Assembly: GCA_002350615.1 (NCBI GenBank)
Contig: DEFD01000003.1
Span: 18,615-32,329, forward strand
Length of the DNA: 13,715 nt
From: Bacteroidales bacterium UBA2861
Lineage (GTDB): Bacteria > Bacteroidota > Bacteroidia > Bacteroidales > UBA932
Direction: 5' to 3'
The notes beneath the pieces were generated by a model that saw nothing but the letters and a program-made list of their open reading frames with translations, made no database searches and had not been told where the DNA came from. Positions 6,145 through 13,715 of this stretch are shown here, one piece after another. A program made the translations under genes and the position numbers. How positions within the stretch are numbered: position 1 is the first letter of the stretch; each line of letters opens with the position of its first letter.

Positions 6145-7755
6145 TTAGTCTATCATTTTGGAAACCAGCGCGGTACGGAGCGCGTCATCGTATCTCAGAT
6201 TCAGTTCCGCCCCACCGGCCACGAAATAATAACGCACCACTATCTCCTGCTCGAGGAAAGGCACGATCTCGTCTTTCTTAAGCCGCAGGAAAGTCTCCTT
6301 ATCCATATCGAGGGCCTTCTTCAAAGCATCCAGCTCAGTGCTCATGCTATCCTCTATCCCGTCTTTTTTGAGCGCTGCCCGCATCTGGTCGAAAATGGCC
6401 CTGGCACTGCTGCGATAGTCGAATTCCCTGCCTTTCGCGAAGGCTATGAAATCCTCGAAATCGGCATCGGAAAGATGAAAATCCTTCGGCTGAGCTATTG
6501 TCTCGTGCTTGCGTACGAATTCTATTGCGTACTGCTCGGTAATTCCGTTCAGTACAAGCGAATAACTCAGGCGGCTGTACTCCTTGCCCTTGATCTCCAC
6601 ATCGGGTTTGATTCCGCCGCCGTCTCTCACGCTGCGCCCCTTGAGGGTCTTGAACTCGTGGGTAAGGGAGTCGGGAATATGCCCTACGCTCCCGTCCTCG
6701 TTGCGATGCGAATAGTCGATCGCCTGGACGCATCGTCCCGAAGGGGTATAATACTTGGCGGTGGTGATTTTAAGCTGCCCGTTGTAAGGGAGTGGACGGA
6801 TGCTCTGCACAAGGCCCTTGCCGAAGGTTCGGGTGCCCATGATGGTAGCGCGGTCCAGGTCCTGCAGGGCGCCTGCCACTATTTCGCTGGAAGAAGCGCT
6901 GCCGCCGTCCACCATCACTATAATGGGGATGTTCAGGTCCTCCGGTTCGGAAGTCGTCCTGTAAACCTGCTCTCCCATGGCCTCGTTGCCCCTGGAAGTC
7001 ACCACCACGGAACCCTTGGGCACGAAGAGTCCCACTATGCCTATGGCCTCCTGCATTATGCCGCCACCGTTGCCTCGCAGATCGATTACCAGACGCTTCA
7101 TTCCCTGGGACTTAAGCTCGCTGAAATCCTTGCGCACCTCCGCGGCGAGCCCTTCCGTGAAACCGCTTATAAGGATGTATCCGTCTTTCTCGTTGAGCAT
7201 CCCGTAATAGTCGATGTCGGGGATATGGATGCGCTCGCGCGTCACTTCGACTTTCGTCAGCTCTCCGCTGCGGGCTTTCTTTATTTCGAAGAGGACCTTG
7301 CTCCCGGGTTCCCCGCGCATTTTCGCGCTGCACTCGGATGCGGTCAGCCCGTGCGTGCTCACGCCGTCTATCGAAAGGATTTCATCGGCGCAGCGAATCC
7401 CGGCCTTGACCGCGGGAGAGCCGGCATAGGGCTCGTTTATGATGACATTGCCCTCTTTGTCCGGCTTGTAGATTATAGCTCCGATACCGCCGTAAACCTT
7501 ATTGATCATCATCTCGAAATCCGCATTGTCCTCCTGGGGCACATACACGGTGTAGGGGTCGAGTTCGGCCAGCATGGCTTCCACCGCCTTCTTTTCCAGC
7601 CTGTCCATGGGCAGTGTATCCACATAGCTGCGGTTGAGTTCCTTGAGGACCGCCGCCTGGATTTCAATATATTTTCCCAGCTTGAACGCCCTTGACTGCG
7701 CAAAAACCGGAACGGCCGCAAGAAGGGCCGAGAGGATGATTATCGTTTTTTTCAT
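6145..7755 (-). CDS. S41-family C-terminal processing peptidase with PDZ domain
   Basis: A 536-residue periplasmic serine peptidase of the CtpA/Prc-like S41 family. A Sec signal peptide (MKKTIIILSALLAAVPVFA, cleavage after residue 19) is followed by a helical N-terminal region, a PDZ domain (about 88-172: GGIGAIIY, AGSPAVKAGIRCADEILSIDG), and the protease core. The core has DLRGNGGG (225-232) and the Ser-Lys-Gln catalytic set Ser288 (GGSASSSEI), Lys313 (TFGKG) and Gln317. A helical C-terminal tail (about 400-536) is typical of Bacteroidetes members. The role is degrading or trimming periplasmic proteins at the C-terminus. The ATG at 7755 was chosen over an in-frame ATG at 7788 because it gives the signal peptide and overlaps the U32 gene stop as ATGA, implying coupled translation. 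Confidence 0.93.
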   Translation of the reverse strand: MKKTIIILSALLAAVPVFAQSRAFKLGKYIEIQAAVLKELNRSYVDTLPMDRLEKKAVEAMLAELDPYTVYVPQEDNADFEMMINKVYGGIGAIIYKPDKEGNVIINEPYAGSPAVKAGIRCADEILSIDGVSTHGLTASECSAKMRGEPGSKVLFEIKKARSGELTKVEVTRERIHIPDIDYYGMLNEKDGYILISGFTEGLAAEVRKDFSELKSQGMKRLVIDLRGNGGGIMQEAIGIVGLFVPKGSVVVTSRGNEAMGEQVYRTTSEPEDLNIPIIVMVDGGSASSSEIVAGALQDLDRATIMGTRTFGKGLVQSIRPLPYNGQLKITTAKYYTPSGRCVQAIDYSHRNEDGSVGHIPDSLTHEFKTLKGRSVRDGGGIKPDVEIKGKEYSRLSYSLVLNGITEQYAIEFVRKHETIAQPKDFHLSDADFEDFIAFAKGREFDYRSSARAIFDQMRAALKKDGIEDSMSTELDALKKALDMDKETFLRLKKDEIVPFLEQEIVVRYYFVAGGAELNLRYDDALRTALVSKMID

Positions 7756-9062
7756 ACTGTCCTTTCTTCTTTGCAAGTCTCTTGCCAAAGGTAAACTTTG
7801 TCGCCACGGTGCAGACGCGCCTGAGAGGGGCCGGCCCCGGCATCCGTCACCGCCTCGTTCCCGGCCCCGGCATCGACCCGCACCGAGCAGCGCTGGCCTT
7901 TCATGGCTTCGGGGACCGGTTCGAAGTTCACACGGATATCGTCGGCCCGGAATTCCACCGCACCGGTGGTGGCGCCGGTCGCCAGAAGGCTGTCGCCCGT
8001 TTTGATCCCGGCATTTTCCAGGAGTATCTCAGCCACACCTATGCGGTCGAACCAGTTGGTAACCTTACCGGCATAAACCTTCTTCCTGGTAGCGTGGGAG
8101 CCGTAAATATCGCTCCACTCACCCAGCCTCGCACCCTGATAGTATCCGTCCCAGAAACCGCGGTTGAACACCATGGCAAGCCTTTCCTTCAGGCCGGCGG
8201 CCAGTTCTTCGCTGAAGCTTCCGTCGCAGACGGCATCCGCAGCCTTGCGATAGCATTCCGCGCATATGCGCACATACTCGGCGCTGCGGGCGCGTCCCTC
8301 TATCTTGAACACCTTCACGCCGGCATTCACGATCTTGTCCATGAACTCTATCGTACACAGGTCCTTGGGCGACATTATATATTTATTGTCTATATGCAGC
8401 TGATACCCGGTATCCAGGTCCGTAACTTCATAGCCCCGGCGGCAGACCTGGTAACAGGCGCCCCTGTTTGCGGACTCCCCGTAAGCGTGAAGACTCAGGT
8501 AGCACTTCCCGGAAACCGCCATGCAGAGGGCCCCGTGGGCGAACATTTCTATCCGGACCTGCTTTCCCGAAGGCCCCTTGATATCCTCGTCCCGGATGGC
8601 ATCCGCTATCTTCCGGACCTGATGCAGATTCAGTTCCCTGGCAAGCACCACCACGTCGGCGAACTGGGAATAAAACCGGAGCGCCTCGACATTGGAGACA
8701 TTCAGCTGGGTGGATATATGGACTTCCAGGCCGATCTGCCGGCAATATGAGATCGCCGCCATATCCGATGCGATGATGGCATCCACGCCGGCGGCCTTCG
8801 CGGCATCGAGCGCTTCGCGCATCGGGGCCATATCTTCCGGATAAAGGACTATATTGAGGGTCAGATAGGTTTTCACCTTTGCCTTCCGGCAGATCCTTAC
8901 GATTTCCGCAAGGTCTTCCGGGGCGAAATTGTTCGCGGAGTGCGAACGCATGTTAAGGTTCCCGACTCCGAAATAAACACTGTCGGCGCCTCCCTGAATG
9001 GCTGCCAGCAGGGACTCGAAGTTCCCGGCAGGAGCCATTATTTCAAGTTCCTTCCTGTCCAT
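7752..9062 (-). CDS. U32-family protein (TrhP/YegQ-like RNA hydroxylation factor)
   Basis: A 436-residue member of the family long called 'U32 collagenase-like peptidases', now known from E. coli members (TrhP, RlhA, UbiU/V) to be prephenate- or iron-sulphur-dependent hydroxylation factors. Landmarks: ELEIMAPAGNFESL (5-18), GGADSVYFG (24-32), HISTQLNVSN (115-124), and Cys180, Cys187, Cys203 and Cys236 (within HGALCMAVSGKC, RGACYQVC and SPKDLC), whose spacing matches the [4Fe-4S] ligands of characterised members. FKIEGRARSAEYV (252-264) is also typical. A C-terminal beta domain (from about 335) supports the TrhP/YegQ type (tRNA U34 hydroxylation) over UbiU/V. Exact substrate is not proven. It is the first gene of its cluster, with a promoter box 8 nt before the ATG, and its stop overlaps the S41 start by 4 nt. 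A small repeat (DAGAG twice) lies near the C-terminus. Confidence 0.87.
   Translation of the reverse strand: MDRKELEIMAPAGNFESLLAAIQGGADSVYFGVGNLNMRSHSANNFAPEDLAEIVRICRKAKVKTYLTLNIVLYPEDMAPMREALDAAKAAGVDAIIASDMAAISYCRQIGLEVHISTQLNVSNVEALRFYSQFADVVVLARELNLHQVRKIADAIRDEDIKGPSGKQVRIEMFAHGALCMAVSGKCYLSLHAYGESANRGACYQVCRRGYEVTDLDTGYQLHIDNKYIMSPKDLCTIEFMDKIVNAGVKVFKIEGRARSAEYVRICAECYRKAADAVCDGSFSEELAAGLKERLAMVFNRGFWDGYYQGARLGEWSDIYGSHATRKKVYAGKVTNWFDRIGVAEILLENAGIKTGDSLLATGATTGAVEFRADDIRVNFEPVPEAMKGQRCSVRVDAGAGNEAVTDAGAGPSQARLHRGDKVYLWQETCKEERTV
7831..7874. repeat. 14-bp direct repeat inside the U32 gene
   Basis: CCGGCCCCGGCATC occurs at 7831-7844 and again exactly at 7861-7874, a 30-bp period that stays in frame. 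On the minus strand it encodes DAGAG twice, ten residues apart, near the protein's C-terminus. It looks like a small in-frame duplication within a variable loop. Confidence 0.8.
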
Positions 9063-9070
9063 AGCGGATA

Positions 9071-9078
9071 CAAAGATA
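9071..9078 (-). promoter_or_regulatory. Bacteroidetes -7 promoter element for the U32 cluster
   Basis: Read on the minus strand this is TATCTTTG, matching TAnnTTTG. It ends 8 nt before the ATG of the U32 gene, so the transcript leader would be only a few bases. It lies in the 27-nt gap behind the DUF4421 gene and makes the U32-S41-rdgB-recO set a likely separate transcription unit. No -33 element is recognised. Confidence 0.5.
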
Positions 9079-9089
9079 AGTTAAATTGT

Positions 9090-10094
9090 TCAGAGGCGTA
9101 TCCCTACGAGAAAGTGTAAATCCATATTCGCATTGATGAATTCTATCCTTTCCCTGTTGCCGTATATGGCCGCCCGCGCCGTGAAATTCGCACCGAAGAA
9201 GAAATTCCCTTTCCAATGGAGCGCGGAGAACTGGAATATGCTCACATTGTCGGGGAAACTGTTTTTTATCCTCTTTCTGTCATCCCCTTTAAGTATCCTG
9301 TTGTATTGCAGCACCGTAACATTGGTAACGAGGGAGGTATGGAAGAGCCAGTTGCGGGAAGTGACAGAGTTATGCCCGTAGCCGGCACCGAAAGAGAGCA
9401 TGTTGGTGAGCAGCCTGAATTCTTCGTTTCCAAGTTCTTCCATAGCGCCTATCCAGCTGATTCCGTTACGGATGGAAACGCTTGCCAGCACGCTGCCGGC
9501 GCTCCTTTTCTGGATTTTGGACTGGGTGAAGGCCGCAGGCATGGAAAAACGGCGGCTGTTGAAGACATAATACGCGTCGAAGTCGGCCGAGAAGTCATAG
9601 GCGTTCCCAAGGGGGATTTTTGTGACGGTCGAGTCCGGAAGGCTCATATATTGCCCTTTGAGGGTGGTAGTGGAGCGTATGGTCGCAGCCATGCCCATCC
9701 TGTTGCCATACACCGAGATATTGTATTTCTGGTCCTTGTTCCTCAGTTTGGGAATGAACCATGCTGGTTTCACGGAAGCGCCCAGGGTAATCCCCCGCCA
9801 GGAGGCATAAAAGCCCTGTCCTATGTCGAAGGCGGAACTCAAGCGGGCGTCATACCCTTCGCCTTCCTTGGAAACCATTCCAAGCTGCATGGTATTCCAT
9901 CCGAAATTGGACGCCGTCTTAAGCGTCCAGCGCTGATGCGGAATACCTACATAGTTGCTGTCCAGGTCGCTGCGAAGCAGTTTGGCGTAACGGCGGGCAT
10001 CCCATCTCCGGAAAAAGGAGAGGCTGTCCTTCTCTGCGGCAGAACAGAAGAGAGAAGGTAAAATGCAAAGGAGCAGGACAGCGAACTTTCTCAT
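9090..10094 (-). CDS. DUF4421-family predicted outer-membrane protein
   Basis: A 334-residue exported protein with a signal peptide (MRKFAVLLLCILPSLFCSAA, cleavage about residue 20; the Cys is not in a lipobox context). The sequence DSNYVGIPHQRWTLK (45-59), YASWRGITLGASVKP (96-110) and YGNRMGMAA (129-137) match the Bacteroidetes DUF4421 pattern ('DS.YI..P...W......Y..ISLG......Y.N..G'). Alternating polar/hydrophobic strands through to the C-terminal LHFLVGIRL suggest an outer-membrane beta-barrel. Function unknown. The ATG overlaps the MATE transporter stop as ATGA, so it is made together with that inner-membrane exporter; a shared job is possible but unproven. Confidence 0.82.
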   Translation of the reverse strand: MRKFAVLLLCILPSLFCSAAEKDSLSFFRRWDARRYAKLLRSDLDSNYVGIPHQRWTLKTASNFGWNTMQLGMVSKEGEGYDARLSSAFDIGQGFYASWRGITLGASVKPAWFIPKLRNKDQKYNISVYGNRMGMAATIRSTTTLKGQYMSLPDSTVTKIPLGNAYDFSADFDAYYVFNSRRFSMPAAFTQSKIQKRSAGSVLASVSIRNGISWIGAMEELGNEEFRLLTNMLSFGAGYGHNSVTSRNWLFHTSLVTNVTVLQYNRILKGDDRKRIKNSFPDNVSIFQFSALHWKGNFFFGANFTARAAIYGNRERIEFINANMDLHFLVGIRL

Positions 10095-11599
10095 CTCAGG
10101 CGGCGGTAATAAACTACTGTGAGATAGGCCGTCCTGGCTGCAAGATGGGCGAAATATGCCGCCAGGAGCAGATGTATTGCCGGAGCGAGCGCTGCGGCAA
10201 GCCGAGTCCCCTCAGCGGCGGCCTGCACCGGAACTATTCCTGCGGCCGAAAGCAGCGGCTGTCCCAGGAACCATACCCCGAGGAAGGAAATCAGGGCGAG
10301 GAGCATGGCATCCCGTATCGGCCTTGAGGCCGTGGCTCCAACATAGATCCCGTCCCATGCAAATGCGGCGCAGCCAAGCAGAGGCATCGCCACGAGCCAG
10401 GGAAGGAACTGTGTGCAGGCGTCCAGCACGGCGGGATCGTCCGTCATAATCCGGAGAAGCGGTTGCCTGGCAAGCCAGTAGATGAGCATCCATACTCCCG
10501 CCACCGCGAAACTCCATTTGAAGGTGCCGGCGACGCTCTTTCGTACCATCAGGCTGTCCCGTTCGCCTATGAAACGCCCCACGAGGGCCTCTCCGGCATA
10601 TGCGAAGCCGTCCGTAAAGTATGAGAACAGCATCAGCAGGGTCATCATTATATTGGAACAGGCCAGAAGCACTTCGCCGTACCGGGCCGCAATTACCGTG
10701 AATCCCATATAGATTCCGGTAAAGCAGAGCGAACGGATGAAGAGGTCGGTATTCAGGTTCAGGAATGGTCGGAAACCGGCGGCGGTGAGGAGTTTGCCTT
10801 CGTGCCCCGTTGCCACAGGGGTGAACTCGGCGCGGTATTTTATGGCGAGGACGGCAAGGGCGAAGGCAAGGCCGCTGTACTGGGCGATCACGGTGCCGAG
10901 GGCGATACCGTCGAAACCGATGCCCTGCCAGCCGCCAAGTCCAAGCGTGAGAACAATGCTGCCGGCGATATTTACAAGATTGACCACCAGGTCGGTGAAC
11001 ATGCTGCTTACAGTGTCCTGCATGCCGATGAACCAGCCTTTTATGGCCATGAGGCTCAGAGTGGCAGGGGCCGCCCACACGCGAACGAAAAAGTATCTGA
11101 CCGCAAGTTCGGCCACGCCGGGAGTCCGGTCAGCGAAAAGCATGGCGAGGCGGGAAAGCGGCCATTGAAAGAGGAGCAGCAGCACTGCGAAACCCAATGC
11201 AAGGGCTACGCCATGCACCAGCAGGGAACCGCACTCGCCGAGCATCCTTTGGGGCGGCGCGGGGGCAGCGGATGACCCGGACGCAGTGCCGTGGTGGAGT
11301 GCCCCGGCCGCAGAGTTCTGCGAGCGCCCGCGCGTGGTGGCAGCGGCTTTCCTCCGTCCGAAGGCCTGAGCGGTCAGTCCGCCGGTACCAGCTCTGAGGA
11401 AAAAGAAATTCCAGTAAATGACATTTAGCAGCAGTGCCCCCACGGATATTCCTCCGATGAAAGCCGCCGCACCCGAATTCGCCGCCGAATGCAGGTGCCC
11501 CGCCACGGCAATATCGACCATCCCCACGAACGGCACCGTGATATTGGCAAGGATGCTGGGAATAGCCAGCCTAAGTATTTCCCTGTCAAGTGCTTTCAT
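10091..11599 (-). CDS. MATE-family efflux transporter
   Basis: A 502-residue inner-membrane multidrug/toxin-extrusion type transporter (DinF-like branch), exchanging a substrate for H+ or Na+. The family start is clear: EILRLAIPSILANITVPFVG (7-26), then DIAVAGHL (29-36), FIGGISVGALLLNVIYW (47-63) and FFLRAGTGGLTAQAFGRR (66-83). About twelve hydrophobic segments can be traced to the C-terminus. Most relatives are 430-460 residues; the excess is partly explained by a low-complexity, Ala/Gly/Ser/His-rich insertion (about 84-118) in the cytoplasmic loop between helices 2 and 3. The substrate is unknown. It overlaps rsgA upstream and the DUF4421 gene downstream, each by 4 nt (ATGA). Confidence 0.9.
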   Translation of the reverse strand: MKALDREILRLAIPSILANITVPFVGMVDIAVAGHLHSAANSGAAAFIGGISVGALLLNVIYWNFFFLRAGTGGLTAQAFGRRKAAATTRGRSQNSAAGALHHGTASGSSAAPAPPQRMLGECGSLLVHGVALALGFAVLLLLFQWPLSRLAMLFADRTPGVAELAVRYFFVRVWAAPATLSLMAIKGWFIGMQDTVSSMFTDLVVNLVNIAGSIVLTLGLGGWQGIGFDGIALGTVIAQYSGLAFALAVLAIKYRAEFTPVATGHEGKLLTAAGFRPFLNLNTDLFIRSLCFTGIYMGFTVIAARYGEVLLACSNIMMTLLMLFSYFTDGFAYAGEALVGRFIGERDSLMVRKSVAGTFKWSFAVAGVWMLIYWLARQPLLRIMTDDPAVLDACTQFLPWLVAMPLLGCAAFAWDGIYVGATASRPIRDAMLLALISFLGVWFLGQPLLSAAGIVPVQAAAEGTRLAAALAPAIHLLLAAYFAHLAARTAYLTVVYYRRLR

Positions 11600-12633
11600 T
11601 TCCTGAATTTGCCGTCCTCCTCAAGCATCCCGAGATAGGAATTATAACGTTCCGCACTGAGTTCTCCCCGTTCCAGCGCATCCTTGACCGCGCACCCCGG
11701 TTCGTGCGTATGGGTGCATGGCGAGAAGCGGCAGTTTTTGGAGATCCGCAGCATCTCAGGGAAATAGAGGGCGATTTCTTCCGGTTCGAGGTCCACAAGT
11801 CCGAAGCCGCGGAGGCCAGGACTGTCTATCAGATATCCCGATGCAAAGGGTGCGCCCTCTTCCGGTGTCCCCTCTCCCGGCAGCCGCAGCCCCAGAGGAT
11901 ACATCTCATACAGGGAAGTCGTATGCTTTCCCTGCAGATGTGCAGTGGATATCTTGCCGATTTTGGGGTCCAGGGAAGGATCGATCGCTTTGATGAGGGA
12001 GGACTTCCCCACCCCGGACTCGCCGGAGAAGAGCGACAGTCGGCCTTTGCAGGCATCCCTGAGTTCATCTATCCCCTCCCCGGTTTTGCAGGAAGTCTCG
12101 ATGACCCTGTAACCGGCCGCTTCATAGATATGCTTGAAATCGGACACATATTCCGGAGCATCCTCGCGATAAAGGTCCACCTTGTTCAGCACGATGATGG
12201 GTTTCACACCGTAAACCTCGCAGGTGACGAGCATCCTGTCCAGGAAAGGCAGCTTGATCTCCGGAAAGAACAGGCTCACGGCAATCACCGCCTGATCCAG
12301 ATTCGCCGCGATTATGTGCGCTTCCCGGCTCAGGTTCGTGGATTTGCGGATGAAATAATTCCTGCGGGGCAGGATTTCGGTGATGACTGCCGGATTCAGA
12401 CCGGAGTCGCCGTAGGCAGGGTTTTGGCTAAAATACCCGGATGCTGTCGAATTGCGCGCTTCCGTTCCAACGCCAGTCTCGAAGCGTACACGGTCCCCTA
12501 CCGCCACCGGGTTGGTCGCGGTGCTGCCCTTCAGCCGCACCTTTCCCCTCAACACCGCTGGGAAAGGCTTCCACCCGGGCAGTTCGCTCAGCAGATAATG
12601 ACTGCCTGCATTCTTTATTACCACTGCTTCCAT
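11596..12633 (-). CDS. rsgA: Small-ribosomal-subunit-dependent GTPase RsgA
   Basis: A 345-residue ribosome-assembly GTPase (YjeQ/RsgA) that checks late maturation of the 30S subunit. The N-terminal OB fold (about 1-95) contains VAVGDRVRFE (43-52). The circularly permuted GTPase domain gives the motifs in order G4 NKVD (150-153), G5 SCKTG (181-185), G1 GESGVGKSS (204-212), G2 KHTT (236-239) and G3 DSPGLRGFGL (270-279). A C-terminal zinc module follows: Cys301, Cys306, His308 and Cys314 in NCRFSPCTHTHEPGCAV. A stretch at about 54-80 (TGVGTEARNSTASGYFSQNP) enlarges an OB loop compared with most relatives. It starts 11 nt after the prenyl synthetase stop and overlaps the MATE start as ATGA. Confidence 0.96.
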   Translation of the reverse strand: MEAVVIKNAGSHYLLSELPGWKPFPAVLRGKVRLKGSTATNPVAVGDRVRFETGVGTEARNSTASGYFSQNPAYGDSGLNPAVITEILPRRNYFIRKSTNLSREAHIIAANLDQAVIAVSLFFPEIKLPFLDRMLVTCEVYGVKPIIVLNKVDLYREDAPEYVSDFKHIYEAAGYRVIETSCKTGEGIDELRDACKGRLSLFSGESGVGKSSLIKAIDPSLDPKIGKISTAHLQGKHTTSLYEMYPLGLRLPGEGTPEEGAPFASGYLIDSPGLRGFGLVDLEPEEIALYFPEMLRISKNCRFSPCTHTHEPGCAVKDALERGELSAERYNSYLGMLEEDGKFRK

Positions 12634-12644
12634 CCGTCCAAACT

Positions 12645-13670
12645 TTATTTTGCCCTCGAGACAAGGCTGTCCGCAAAGGAAACGAGGGAGTTCTTACCCT
12701 CCGGTGAGAGGCCGGCGGCAGCAAGGGCTTCGATGGCAAGGGATGAGTAACGGCGAACTTCGGCACGGGCGTCGTCATCCACTCCGAGTTCCCGGTACAT
12801 TTGTTTGACGGTCGCAATCTTCAGAACTTTCTGCTCCCCGGTTTCAGCAACTGCGGAGAAGGCATTCAGAAAAGATTGTTTCGCCGCAGCCTTTTCGCAG
12901 GCACGCACCGTAAGCCAGCTTTTCTTGCAGTTCAGGATATCGCCTCCTATCGGCTTGCCAAAGACCTTTTCATCGCCGAAGGCATCCAGATAATCATCTG
13001 CCACCTGGAAGGCCAGGCCGAGGAGATATCCATAACGGTAAAGGGCGTCACAGGCATTGGAATCAGCTCCGGCGATGATCGCACCCATCTTGGCGGAACA
13101 TGCGAGAAGCACCGCGGTCTTAAGTCCGATCATTTTTTCATATTCGGCCATGGACACCTCTTCAAGGCTTTCGAACTCCATATCGAATTGCTGTCCTTCG
13201 CACACCTGGGCGGCAGTCTCGGAGAAAAGTGCAAGGCAATCGTCGAGATTGGCGGCCGGGACCTTCGCTATGCGCTTGTAGGCATCTATCAGCATGACAT
13301 CTCCGGAGAGGATTGCGGTGTCCTCGTTCCATTTTTTCCAGACGGTCTGCTGGCCACGCCTGAGCGGGCTGCGGTCCATGATGTCGTCGTGGAGCAAGGT
13401 GAAGGTGTGGAAGACTTCCAGGGCGCATGCGGCATCCAGCACAGGGGCAAGGTCGCAGGGAGCGGGGGCAACGGTTCGGCCGGCAAGGGAATGCTCCCCC
13501 CTATCAGCCAGCGCCGCATACGCCAGCAGACAGAGACGCGGCCTGATTCGCTTGCCGCCAATCTCGATCATATAGCGCAGGGGGTCATACAGCCCTGCAG
13601 GCTCCGCCGTAAACTCTATTTCGCTGAACATCCGCCTTATTGCGGCATCTATTTGCTTCTCTATCTCCAT
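12645..13670 (-). CDS. Polyprenyl (isoprenyl) diphosphate synthase
   Basis: A 341-residue trans-prenyltransferase that condenses IPP with allylic diphosphates. Motifs: GGKRIRP (38-44, IPP binding), the first aspartate-rich motif LLHDDIMD (92-99, Asp95/96/99), RR at 104-105, EGQQFDMEF (158-166), KTA (184-186), and the second aspartate motif FQVADDYLD (221-229). Phe90 is at position -5 from the first motif and Thr91 at -4. A bulky aromatic at -5 without an insertion in the motif is usual for short-chain products (C15-C20), so geranylgeranyl or farnesyl diphosphate is the likely product rather than a long-chain quinone tail; this is inference. It is the first gene of its cluster, behind a promoter box at 13696-13703. 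Confidence 0.92.
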   Translation of the reverse strand: MEIEKQIDAAIRRMFSEIEFTAEPAGLYDPLRYMIEIGGKRIRPRLCLLAYAALADRGEHSLAGRTVAPAPCDLAPVLDAACALEVFHTFTLLHDDIMDRSPLRRGQQTVWKKWNEDTAILSGDVMLIDAYKRIAKVPAANLDDCLALFSETAAQVCEGQQFDMEFESLEEVSMAEYEKMIGLKTAVLLACSAKMGAIIAGADSNACDALYRYGYLLGLAFQVADDYLDAFGDEKVFGKPIGGDILNCKKSWLTVRACEKAAAKQSFLNAFSAVAETGEQKVLKIATVKQMYRELGVDDDARAEVRRYSSLAIEALAAAGLSPEGKNSLVSFADSLVSRAK

Positions 13671-13695
13671 TTTACTGTTTCCATTGCAATATCTG

Positions 13696-13703
13696 CAAAC
13701 TTA
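13696..13703 (-). promoter_or_regulatory. Bacteroidetes -7 promoter element for the prenyl synthase-rsgA-MATE-DUF4421 cluster
   Basis: On the minus strand this reads TAAGTTTG (then C), a match to TAnnTTTG, 25 nt before the synthase ATG. The window ends too soon to judge the -33 region. Confidence 0.5.
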
Positions 13704-13715
13704 CATAAAAATCCT

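Noticed and set aside
6109..7695. Plus-strand open frame of 528 codons antisense to the S41 peptidase
   Set aside because: It mirrors the peptidase almost end to end, has no recognisable domain, and the GC-rich codon use of the real gene keeps the opposite frame open. The peptidase has a signal peptide and all catalytic motifs.
7756..7788. Upstream extension of the S41 peptidase start
   Set aside because: It would add charged residues ahead of the signal peptide; the ATGA overlap at 7752-7755 marks the likely start.
12634..12650. Promoter-like TAAAGTTTG just before rsgA on the minus strand
   Set aside because: The spacing has one base too many for TAnnTTTG and it lies across the end of the preceding gene; co-transcription is simpler.
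11590..12750. Plus-strand open frame of 386 codons antisense to rsgA
   Set aside because: The minus strand encodes an intact RsgA with GTPase and zinc motifs; the antisense frame shows no family pattern.
13661..13684. Seven-codon upstream frame (METVKWR) overlapping the prenyl synthase start
   Set aside because: Short enough to arise by chance, no ribosome site and no attenuation-like structure visible.

Overview
The window looks like a chromosomal segment from a GC-rich member of the Bacteroidales (Bacteroidetes). The evidence is the gene families (a DUF4421-type outer-membrane protein, a Bacteroidetes-style RecO, an S41 peptidase, a PfkB-type adenosine kinase) and repeated upstream matches to the Bacteroidetes -7 promoter element TAnnTTTG. 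Genus cannot be fixed from the sequence alone. No insertion sequence, phage gene, CRISPR array or rRNA is visible. Genes are packed tightly and no gene-free stretch exceeds about 100 bases.

Layout. (1) Bases 1-1118, minus strand: a PfkB-family adenosine kinase-like gene followed by an 8-nt-overlapping, window-truncated small protein. (2) Bases 1119-1183: a compact divergent promoter region. (3) Bases 1184-4867, plus strand: a lysylphosphatidylglycerol synthase/flippase-like membrane protein, a tRNA-Arg(UCU), and a two-gene amino-acid ABC importer. The importer is a lipoprotein in which a substrate-binding protein is fused to its permease, plus an ATPase with an extra C-terminal domain. (4) Bases 4872-9078, minus strand: a four-gene cluster transcribed in the order U32 protein, S41 peptidase, RdgB/HAM1 nucleotide pyrophosphatase, RecO. 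(5) Bases 9090-13703, minus strand: a four-gene cluster in the order polyprenyl synthetase, RsgA, MATE transporter, DUF4421 outer-membrane protein.

How the genes fit together. Most are housekeeping: isoprenoid synthesis, ribosome assembly, RNA modification, nucleotide-pool cleaning and recombination repair. Three junctions are ATGA stop-start overlaps, which implies translational coupling. The importer has no recognisable promoter of its own and appears to be co-transcribed with the tRNA-Arg.

The most unusual item is the importer. Its two substrate-binding halves appear in reversed order (lobe-II half first, lobe-I half second) before the permease, which reads as a circularly permuted binding protein tethered to the membrane at both ends. 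Its ATPase carries an unassigned extension of about 110 residues. The tRNA-Arg is also odd: it has a C4-A69 mismatch in the acceptor stem and a 5' leader complementary to its own acceptor strand.
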